The notes beneath the pieces were generated by a model. The model saw nothing but the letters and a program-made list of their open reading frames with translations. It had not been told where the DNA came from and did not search any database. Below, piece by piece: positions 1 to 4,642 of a stretch of DNA of 7,919 nt (position 1 is its first letter; each line of letters starts with the position of its first letter). The DNA lies in contig NYTN01000056.1 of assembly GCA_002683515.1 (NCBI GenBank), forward strand, positions 1-7,919. The letters run 5' to 3'. The stretch is from Rhodobiaceae bacterium. GTDB lineage: Bacteria > Pseudomonadota > Alphaproteobacteria > RS24. Both the position numbers and the translations under genes were made by a program.

Positions 1-1098
1 CTTGTTTGGACTTTTTCTTTTCTATTTGGGCCAGCAAATGCGGGTGTCAATTTTGTTGAAGTAACTGGACGTGCTGCTTTGTCAGATCAATATACATCTG
101 ACGAATTGCGCCGCATGGCGTTGGAGGATGCGCTTTATCTTGCCGCTCTACAAGGGGAGGCCCGTGTTGACGGTTTTAGCTTTATCGACGAGATGACGAA
201 CTTAACCGAGCAAGTGCTGGTGCGCCCCGGCGATAGCATTCTAGATTACAGCTTGTTGGAAGAAAATCAGACCGAGCATCATTTCGAGGTCAAAATTCGT
301 GCCGTGACAGGCCACATTGATGATGCCTGCAGTTCTTCCATGAAAAGTCGACTGCACGTTTATAGTCCGCAAATTAACATGGCGCGTAATGCCCCAGCAT
401 GGTCTGCAGGTCTGGCCAAAAAAATGGTAAGTATTCTGGTTGAGGAAATCGATAAGTCAAAAAACCTTGAACCCGTCAATCAAATGTATATCTCGTTCAA
501 TCCTGTAAAGGCCAAAAGTGTCGGCAGTGCGATGGATTATAATACGATTATGTCGTCAAGCGCGGTTGCATCGGGTGATTTTGCTGTTGCACCGCGTATA
601 GAGATTCGTCAACGCTTGGAAAATATGGGCTATGTGGCGAAAAGCAAGCAACTTGAGGTTATCGTGCATGTTGATGTTTACGACCATCTTGGTGAGATGG
701 TGACACGTAAGTCTTTTCCGGTGACGCATCGCGCTGGGTTCGAGTTTTATCTTGATACCGTTAACACGATGACTGCGCCGTCTAGAGATAATCTGCTGGC
801 TCAGTTTTCTGAAGATTTTAAACACTTTATAACGAATTTTGGACTGGAGTTTTCCTGTCGTCCCGTTACCGGAAAACTTACCCTTGATAAGGATAATCGT
901 TTACGTGTCGATTTTGGCGAAGCAAAAGGTGTGTCTCAAAACCATCTGGCGATGGTTGCTGGAAATGATACCCCTTGGACGGTCTTGCGGGTTGTTGAAG
1001 CGCGGATGAACAGTGTATTTTTGGAAACACTGGATAAACGTCAGGATGATGCGGATTTTGATGGAAAGACCGTCCGCTTCATGGAGTTAGGTCAATGA
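1..1098 (+). CDS. flgT: Flagellar assembly protein FlgT-like, 5' truncated by the window edge
   Basis: FlgT is a periplasmic protein of the H ring around the basal body in Vibrio-type polar flagella. The reading frame is open from base 1, and the first residues (hydrophobic, ending FGPANA before GVNFVEVTG) look like the end of a signal peptide, so the true start lies upstream of the window. About 365 residues are visible, close to the roughly 375 usual for the family. The mature N terminus has the family pattern: a beta strand with VTGRAAL, then an alpha helix (RRMALEDALYLAALQG) and a V-x-G-F-S strand. The C-terminal part (WTVLRVVEARMNSVFLE, then a strand ending KTVRFMEL) fits the small C-terminal beta domain of FlgT. 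The TTG at 79 is internal to this frame and is not the start. The stop overlaps the next start by four bases (ATGA), indicating coupling. The family call is by pattern; the middle domain is divergent. Confidence 0.75.
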   Translation, partial: LVWTFSFLFGPANAGVNFVEVTGRAALSDQYTSDELRRMALEDALYLAALQGEARVDGFSFIDEMTNLTEQVLVRPGDSILDYSLLEENQTEHHFEVKIRAVTGHIDDACSSSMKSRLHVYSPQINMARNAPAWSAGLAKKMVSILVEEIDKSKNLEPVNQMYISFNPVKAKSVGSAMDYNTIMSSSAVASGDFAVAPRIEIRQRLENMGYVAKSKQLEVIVHVDVYDHLGEMVTRKSFPVTHRAGFEFYLDTVNTMTAPSRDNLLAQFSEDFKHFITNFGLEFSCRPVTGKLTLDKDNRLRVDFGEAKGVSQNHLAMVAGNDTPWTVLRVVEARMNSVFLETLDKRQDDADFDGKTVRFMELGQ

Positions 1099-1562
1099 AC
1101 AGTGTTTTAAGCCGGCCATTTAAAGGATTTGCAAAAACACTTCTCGGCTTATGTTTTGGTGTTTTTTTGCTGTTATCACCGGCTAAATCAGCTGCAGAGG
1201 CGCTGATTGTTCTCGAATATAATGGAGCTCAAAGTGCCGGAAGTTCAGTTAATGATAATGCTTTTGTTCAGGATCACAACCATTCGTCTGAACACGTTGT
1301 TGGACGCAATGAGACCTTATCTAGCATAATGAACAAATATTACCGCAGTAGCGGCTTAAACAGGGAGTTCCTATCACTGGCGATTGTTCAAGCCAACCCA
1401 AAGGCGTTTGTTCGGCAAAACCCGAACTACTTATTCGCGGGACGAAAACTTCGTTTGCCGTCTGTTAATGAAATTCAATCTATGATTTTGGGGCAAAAAA
1501 CCTCATCTAGCAATATGTCGTCGGGAAAGGTAAGTGATGAAATTTTCTTTTTCGGGAATTAA
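1095..1562 (+). CDS. Secreted LysM / FimV N-terminal-like protein
   Basis: A 155-residue protein. Residues 12-35 form a signal peptide (hydrophobic LLGLCFGVFLLLSPA, then AKSAAEA, a plausible cleavage site). After a low-complexity spacer of about 30 residues, positions 67-122 match the LysM-like module found at the N terminus of FimV/HubP proteins: HVVGRNETLSSIM, a helix with FLSLAIVQANPKAF, then NYLFAGRKLRLP. Modules of this type bind or associate with peptidoglycan, so the protein probably sits on the cell wall in the periplasm. It starts within the flgT stop (ATGA), with GGAG and TTAGG-like purine stretches just upstream, and its last 26 bases overlap flgA. The position between flgT and flgA suggests a job in basal-body or ring anchoring; that is inference. 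It is too short to be a complete FimV/HubP, which carries a long cytoplasmic part. Confidence 0.75.
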   Translation: MNSVLSRPFKGFAKTLLGLCFGVFLLLSPAKSAAEALIVLEYNGAQSAGSSVNDNAFVQDHNHSSEHVVGRNETLSSIMNKYYRSSGLNREFLSLAIVQANPKAFVRQNPNYLFAGRKLRLPSVNEIQSMILGQKTSSSNMSSGKVSDEIFFFGN

Positions 1563-2298
1563 CTTTATTTTCGGGCTTACGCTTTTACTTATTCCATCTC
1601 AAGGGCAGGGCGCGCCTGATAATTCTAAGGATGAAGACATTCTGCGCGATGTGGTTGGTGTTGAGGTCAAGGAAGCAGTTTCTGACTACCTGAAAACCCA
1701 GCAAATCAAGGGCATACCGATGGTACGTGATGATAAATTTTATTTCACCTGCGCGGATGATCTTGAAACAGTCGCAACCAATGAAACCTTTAAAACAATC
1801 AGGGTTTCCTGCGCATATCCGGTGGAGAGAAACGCTTATATCCGCACACGTGTTGAGGGGTCTGTCGTTGCTCTTAACGCAGATAATGCGGCGAACGATA
1901 ACCAGGCGACGCGAATTGTTTTAGCTCATAGCGTGTCTGCGGGTGAATTGCTGTCTCAAGAAAATCTCAAATCTGTCGTAATACCTCACTATAACGGTTT
2001 TGGCGGGTTTTTTGACCTATCTCATGTTGTTGGACGCAAAACCAAGACACCTTTACGTGAAGGAACGGTGCTGTTATCGCGTCATCTCGTTCCAAATTGG
2101 ACGATTCAAGCAGAACAGCAGGTTGATATTGAGAATACGATATCTGGCATTAACGTAACAACAGTCGGTATTGCTATTGAAAACGGGCATGTTGGAGATA
2201 TTATTAAGGTAAAGAACCTTAATAGCGACACAGTTATTGAGGGTTTTGTGATTAATAGAAAAAAAATCAAAATAAATGCTAAAGTGGACTTCATGTAA
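1537..2298 (+). CDS. flgA: Flagellar basal body P-ring formation chaperone FlgA
   Basis: FlgA is the periplasmic chaperone that assists FlgI assembly into the P ring. The protein is about 253 residues, within the family range. Residues 1-26 are a signal peptide (KFSFSG, hydrophobic INFIFGLTLLLIP, cleavage near GQGA). The C-terminal half is the SAF-type domain: RIVLAHSVSAGELLSQENL, then VVGRKTKTPLREGTVLLSRHL, a Q-x-V-x-I strand, and the family hallmark GIAIENGHVGDIIKVKNLNS followed by VIEGFV. A GTG at 1534 is directly followed by the ATG at 1537. I prefer the ATG because GGGAAAGG at 1523-1530 is then six bases away. The start lies inside the preceding LysM gene. Two cysteines in the N-terminal half (contexts FTCAD and VSCAY) could form a disulfide, as expected for a periplasmic protein. 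Confidence 0.93.
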   Translation: MKFSFSGINFIFGLTLLLIPSQGQGAPDNSKDEDILRDVVGVEVKEAVSDYLKTQQIKGIPMVRDDKFYFTCADDLETVATNETFKTIRVSCAYPVERNAYIRTRVEGSVVALNADNAANDNQATRIVLAHSVSAGELLSQENLKSVVIPHYNGFGGFFDLSHVVGRKTKTPLREGTVLLSRHLVPNWTIQAEQQVDIENTISGINVTTVGIAIENGHVGDIIKVKNLNSDTVIEGFVINRKKIKINAKVDFM

Positions 2299-2306
2299 GT
2301 CGTTAA
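2280..2306 (+). promoter_or_regulatory. Putative sigma-28 (FliA) promoter for flgM
   Basis: TAAAGTGG at 2280-2287, 11 bases, then GTCGTTAA at 2299-2306. The enterobacterial sigma-28 consensus is TAAAGTTT-N11-GCCGATAA, so the -35 box core TAAAGT is exact, the spacing is exact, and six of eight -10 bases match. It covers the last codons of flgA and would start transcription near 2313, just before the flgM ribosome binding site. In enteric bacteria flgM has both an operon promoter and its own sigma-28 promoter, which fits this placement. Confidence 0.6.
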
Positions 2307-2327
2307 TGTTATTGTAGGAGATTAACA

Positions 2328-2621
2328 ATGGTTGATTCAGTAAAAAACTTAGTCAGTCGCATCGATCCACAAAACAAATCCGTGGTTCAAAAAGCGTCAG
2401 TAGAAACAGAAGCGAAAACTTCTGCTTCAGGACGCGTAACTTCTCCAGGTCAAGAGGCTTCCGTAAAGGTATCAGATCTTTCTAAACTTTCGAAAGAACC
2501 GCCTGTCGACTTCGAAGCAGTTGAACGGATTAAAACAGCTATTTCTAAGGGTCAGTACCCTATCGATTTAGATCGTGTTTCCGATGCTTTATTGGATGCT
2601 TATGTGGAGTTAAAAAGTTAG
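2328..2621 (+). CDS. flgM: Negative regulator of flagellin synthesis, anti-sigma-28 factor FlgM
   Basis: FlgM binds and inhibits sigma-28 (FliA) in the cytoplasm until the hook-basal body is complete, and is then exported through the flagellum. The protein is 97 residues, the normal family size. The N-terminal 47 residues are polar, low in hydrophobics and likely disordered, as needed for export. The C-terminal half (48-95) carries the sigma-28-binding signature: KVSDLSKLSKEPPVD, then VERIKTAISKGQYPIDLDRVSDALLD. A clear ribosome binding site TAGGAG lies at 2315-2320, seven bases before the ATG. It follows flgA by 29 bases and precedes the FlgN-like gene, the classical flgA-flgM-flgN order. 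A sigma-28-like promoter lies immediately upstream. Confidence 0.95.
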   Translation: MVDSVKNLVSRIDPQNKSVVQKASVETEAKTSASGRVTSPGQEASVKVSDLSKLSKEPPVDFEAVERIKTAISKGQYPIDLDRVSDALLDAYVELKS

Positions 2622-2630
2622 ATATATCTA
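2619..2630. repeat. 12-bp perfect palindrome at the flgM/flgN-like junction
   Basis: TAGATATATCTA reads the same on both strands. It begins with the flgM stop codon (TAG) and ends four bases before the ATG of the next gene. No recognisable Shine-Dalgarno sequence is present in this 13-base gap, so the next gene may depend on translational coupling to flgM. The palindrome may be chance in AT-rich sequence. Confidence 0.4.
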
Positions 2631-2634
2631 GCTC

Positions 2635-3012
2635 ATGACACTCGGCATTCACTTTGATGACTTTTTGTTAGCGTTTGAGCATAGCCTTGAGCGGGTACTG
2701 TCATCTGCTTCAAATCCCTCTTCATCCCCTAATGATAGCTCTACCGGAATGTCCGACATAAATCATTCTGAAATAGAGTCTGCCATTAAAGAACTTGGTG
2801 CAGTTCTTGATGAACATTTGCCTCAGCAAATTAAAGCCATTAGCAACGGTGAAGTCAGTTTGACGTCAGAACAGGTTGACCGGCTTAAAGATAATTTAAA
2901 GCAGCTTGAAAAACTTGAAATTATGGCCCAATCTCGTCTGGAGTGGGTTAATTCACTTGGCAATGAAATGGCCGACTGGGTTGATAAGCTTGATGACCCG
3001 CGAAAAGATTAA
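2635..3012 (+). CDS. FlgN-like small helical protein (putative export chaperone)
   Basis: A 125-residue cytoplasmic protein with no signal peptide or membrane segment. Residues 6-22 are predicted to form an amphipathic helix (HFDDFLLAFEHSLERVL), followed by a Ser/Pro/Asn-rich linker (about 23-42). A long helical, acidic region with coiled-coil heptad character then runs from 43 to 120 (IESAIKELGAVLDEHL, VDRLKDNLKQLEKLEIM). FlgN is an all-helical chaperone of about 140 residues for the hook-filament junction proteins FlgK and FlgL, and it usually lies directly after flgM. The assignment rests mainly on size, helical make-up and position, since FlgN sequences are poorly conserved. The ATG is 13 bases after the flgM stop with no clear ribosome binding site. 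A later ATG at 2749 would remove the first helix and looks less likely. Confidence 0.55.
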   Translation: MTLGIHFDDFLLAFEHSLERVLSSASNPSSSPNDSSTGMSDINHSEIESAIKELGAVLDEHLPQQIKAISNGEVSLTSEQVDRLKDNLKQLEKLEIMAQSRLEWVNSLGNEMADWVDKLDDPRKD

Positions 3013-3038
3013 GCACTCAGGAATTTGGTTTAAGTAAT

Positions 3039-3497
3039 TTGTCAGATTTTATCATATCACCGACTGGAATAGCCTTTATGCTTCAAATTGCGGCACTGTT
3101 TTTCTTTGTCCTTGCAATTCTGGCCCTCTGGCAGCAGTCACGCACAATGCGACGTAATATTGACGATGTTTACCGTATCAACGATCAAGCCAACCAAAAG
3201 CTTCAGGCCATGATTGCTCTGTTGTCAGACTTAAAAAAAGAATTTGACACAAAAAATCATGAGATTAGCGATTTACACAGAATTCCGACGGATCTTGCTG
3301 ATTTATCTCGCCGGATGAAGAATGTGGAAAGCGAATTCACTCGTATGGCGGATACGTTCCAGCAACAGGAGCAAATCAGCAAAGCGATAGCTATGGCCCA
3401 ACGCGGGTCTAAGCGCGCAGAAATTGTTGAAGGCACCGGGCTTTCAGCTGAACAGGCGGATACGATTGTTAGATTCCACGGACCTGACTCAGAATAA
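3039..3497 (+). CDS. DUF2802 family membrane-anchored coiled-coil protein
   Basis: A 152-residue protein. Residues 11-31 form a transmembrane helix (IAFMLQIAALFFFVLAILALW). Positively charged residues follow (RTMRRN), so the bulk lies in the cytoplasm. Residues 38-112 are a long charged coiled coil. Residues 114-147 match the DUF2802 C-terminal motif: KAIAMAQRGSKRAEIVEGTGLSAEQADTIVRFH, a short helix-turn-helix-like module. DUF2802 proteins are commonly encoded in flagellar and chemotaxis loci, but their role is not established. The chosen start is TTG at 3039, which places a short periplasmic tail before the membrane helix. An AGGA at 3019-3022 is rather far away (16 bases), so the start is uncertain. 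The ATG at 3078 would cut into the membrane segment. The gene ends six bases before the convergent lipoprotein gene. Confidence 0.75.
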   Translation: MSDFIISPTGIAFMLQIAALFFFVLAILALWQQSRTMRRNIDDVYRINDQANQKLQAMIALLSDLKKEFDTKNHEISDLHRIPTDLADLSRRMKNVESEFTRMADTFQQQEQISKAIAMAQRGSKRAEIVEGTGLSAEQADTIVRFHGPDSE

Positions 3498-3503
3498 TTT
3501 TTC

Positions 3504-3863
3504 TTACATTTCAAATTCCTGTTTACCGCATCTTAGCGTGTAAAACAGATCGTTGGTCATGGCTTGCACTTTTGATGTTTTTAGATTGACTAGAATTTTT
3601 AAATCCTGATCACCCGCTTCAAGTCTATCCCCCGACAGTGAGACAGGATTAATCTCCCACATGCCTTCCTTGTCGGAAACAACAACACGTTTATCAATTG
3701 ATCGAACGTAGAGTTCGATGGTTTTTATTCCCAATTTATTTTCCATGCAGGTAAAACTGACATGTTTAAACCTTGATAGCCCATCACATGATGAAATAAG
3801 AAAACCTGCCATTATAATAAAGGCGATTTGAGGCTTAACTGTCCTCGTCTTCTGCGGAAACAT
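3504..3863 (-). CDS. Small putative lipoprotein, function unknown
   Basis: A protein of about 119 residues with a textbook lipoprotein signal. It has a basic N region (residues 5-10, KTRTVK), a hydrophobic core IAFIIMAGF and a lipobox LISSC with the acylated cysteine at residue 26. The residue after the cysteine is Asp, which in Escherichia coli retains lipoproteins in the inner membrane. The mature part of about 94 residues looks beta-rich. It has two further cysteines (39 in SFTCMEN and 112 in TLRCGKQ) near its two ends that could pair in a disulfide. I recognise no family. The ATG at 3863 lies inside the end of the upstream acidic-protein gene (29-base overlap in another frame), so the two are probably co-translated. 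Earlier in-frame ATGs would prolong the basic N region and overlap more. Its stop faces the DUF2802 stop six bases away. Confidence 0.7.
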   Translation of the reverse strand: MFPQKTRTVKPQIAFIIMAGFLISSCDGLSRFKHVSFTCMENKLGIKTIELYVRSIDKRVVVSDKEGMWEINPVSLSGDRLEAGDQDLKILVNLKTSKVQAMTNDLFYTLRCGKQEFEM

Positions 3864-4542
3864 CGGTATCTTCTTCAGAGACTGAGGGGTCATCATCTTC
3901 TTCAGTTGTTTCGTCATCATCCTCTCCCTTATTGACTTCAGTCTCTCCAGATTCTTCAGATTCTTCAGTCTCTTCAGATTCTTCAGTCTCTTCAGATTCT
4001 TCAGATTCTTCAGTCTCTTCAGATTCTTCAGTCTCTTCTGTGTCTTCTTCTGAGACTACCGGCTTTTCAATAGTTTCGGCCTGACCCGCTTCCAGTAAAC
4101 GTTCCGCATCAATAAGTTTCACGTCAATTTGAATACCTGCTGGAAAACGGACACCGTTTACTTCGCAATCTTCTATGATTCTCAGGCGTTTCCATTGGTT
4201 GTCGACATCGAAATTATCACTATCATAGTCTTCTTCGGAGTCGTCATCATAGTCTAAACTTTCATTCTCAAGATCATTCATTTCTTTTTCTGCAAGTAAT
4301 GCCTGATTTTTTGAAAGCTCTGAAATAAACCTTCTTAGCAAAACAATTCTCGCCGCAAGAGCTGCGAGACGTGTTTCTTCATTTTTCTCATTGGCGAGAA
4401 ATTCTTTGATTTTTGCACGAATTTCTTTAAGAGATTCGCCTTCCAGTTTGTCGACGATTTTATCGCGGATTTCAATAATTTCCGGCGATAGTAGCATCAT
4501 TTTCGACTTGTTATCGGATAACTCCAAATCAATCTTGTCCAT
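3835..4542 (-). CDS. Highly acidic protein with coiled coil, small folded module and Glu-Glu-Ser/Thr repeat tail
   Basis: A 235-residue, presumably cytoplasmic protein of unrecognised function. Residues 15-92 look like charged helices or a coiled coil (SPEIIEIRDKIVDKL, LAALAARIVLLRRFISEL). Residues 93-115 are an Asp/Glu-rich spacer. Residues 117-155 look like a compact beta module (WKRLRIIEDCEVNGVRFPAG, then VKLIDAERLLEAGQAE). It resembles small modules of the 'G-x-x-x-x-x-G-x-x-v-x-v-x-x-x-x-A-x-x-L-x-x-G-x-A' type, also seen in some phage proteins. Residues 162-235 are almost only Glu, Asp, Ser and Thr, including ten Glu-Glu-Ser/Thr triplets. The start at 4542 is chosen because AAGGAG (4554-4549) lies six bases upstream. 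The ATG at 4569 would overlap the divergent promoter region. The gene is transcribed away from flgB and leads the lipoprotein gene. Confidence 0.8.
   Translation of the reverse strand: MDKIDLELSDNKSKMMLLSPEIIEIRDKIVDKLEGESLKEIRAKIKEFLANEKNEETRLAALAARIVLLRRFISELSKNQALLAEKEMNDLENESLDYDDDSEEDYDSDNFDVDNQWKRLRIIEDCEVNGVRFPAGIQIDVKLIDAERLLEAGQAETIEKPVVSEEDTEETEESEETEESEESEETEESEETEESEESGETEVNKGEDDDETTEEDDDPSVSEEDTDVSAEDEDS
3949..4038. repeat. Ten 9-bp units arranged as a perfect 45-bp tandem duplication
   Basis: On the plus strand the stretch consists only of two 9-base units, A = AGATTCTTC (six copies) and B = AGTCTCTTC (four copies), in the order AABAB AABAB. The two 45-base halves (3949-3993 and 3994-4038) are identical. 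In the acidic protein, read on the minus strand, each unit encodes Glu-Glu-Ser (A) or Glu-Glu-Thr (B), covering residues 169-198. Length changes by whole units would keep the reading frame. Confidence 0.95.
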
Positions 4543-4548
4543 TTTTAA

Positions 4549-4554
4549 CTCCTT
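4549..4554 (-). promoter_or_regulatory. Ribosome binding site deciding the start of the acidic-protein gene
   Basis: AAGGAG on the minus strand, with a six-base spacer TTAAAA before the ATG at 4542. This is the strongest Shine-Dalgarno sequence near the gene and rules in favour of the ATG at 4542 over the one at 4569. Confidence 0.85.
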
Positions 4555-4563
4555 AATGGCACT

Positions 4564-4579
4564 TGGCATAGGAATTGCA
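4564..4579 (+). promoter_or_regulatory. Sigma-54 (-24/-12) promoter driving flgBCDE
   Basis: TTGGCATAGGAATTGCA matches the RpoN consensus TGGCAC-N5-TTGCW. TGGCAT lies at 4564-4569, and TTGCA at 4575-4579, with the invariant GG (4565-4566) and GC (4577-4578) exactly 12 bases apart. Transcription would start near 4590, giving a leader of about 53 bases before the flgB ATG at 4643. In polar-flagellum systems of the Vibrio/Pseudomonas type, rod and hook operons are driven by sigma-54 with an enhancer-binding activator (FlrC, FleR or FleQ), which fits this location. Confidence 0.85.
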
Positions 4580-4592
4580 ATTTTCAGACCAA
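4575..4592 (-). promoter_or_regulatory. Possible divergent sigma-54-like promoter for the acidic-protein gene
   Basis: Read on the minus strand, TTGGTCTGAAAATTGCAA has GG (4590-4589) and GC (4578-4577) exactly 12 bases apart and a perfect TTGCA -12 box. The -24 box is TGGTCT instead of TGGCAC, so it is weaker than the flgB-facing site. It uses the same palindromic TTGCAA (4575-4580) as the plus-strand promoter. A start near 4566 would leave a leader of about 24 bases containing the AAGGAG site. Confidence 0.45.
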
Positions 4593-4606
4593 CGGACCTT
4601 GTAATT

Positions 4607-4620
4607 GCATGTTTTCATGC
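4607..4620. repeat. Inverted repeat GCATG-TTTT-CATGC in the flgB leader
   Basis: Two perfect 5-base arms (4607-4611 and 4616-4620) flank a four-T centre. It lies about 17-30 bases downstream of the predicted sigma-54 start for flgB and upstream of the opposite promoter. It could be a hairpin in the flgB leader RNA or a protein-binding site. It is not followed by a T-run, so it is not a typical terminator. Confidence 0.4.
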
Positions 4621-4642
4621 CCTAGTGAGAAACGTAACGGAA

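Noticed and set aside
79..81. TTG at 79 as the start of the FlgT-like gene
   Set aside because: The frame is open back to base 1 and encodes the end of a signal peptide plus the first conserved strand, so the start is upstream of the window.
556..825. Minus-strand open frame within flgT
   Set aside because: No family resemblance, fully covered by a well-supported gene on the other strand.
2074..2328. Minus-strand open frames over the end of flgA
   Set aside because: Antisense shadows of the conserved SAF-domain coding sequence, without supporting features.
3498..3503. Terminator between the convergent DUF2802 and lipoprotein genes
   Set aside because: Only six bases separate the stops and I see no hairpin with a T-run around them.
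3949..4038. CRISPR-like array
   Set aside because: The units are directly adjacent 9-mers without spacers and encode a regular Glu-Glu-Ser/Thr tail in frame.
4557..4562. TGGCAC as a second sigma-54 -24 element
   Set aside because: It matches the -24 consensus, but no TTGC lies at the required spacing downstream; the TGGCAT seven bases on is the correctly spaced one.
4543..4569. ATG at 4569 as the start of the acidic-protein gene
   Set aside because: The ATG at 4542 has AAGGAG at ideal spacing, and the earlier one lies within the promoter elements.
4391..4642. Upstream extension of the flgB frame
   Set aside because: It runs antisense through the acidic-protein gene and across the sigma-54 promoter; FlgB homologues begin close to the ATG at 4643.
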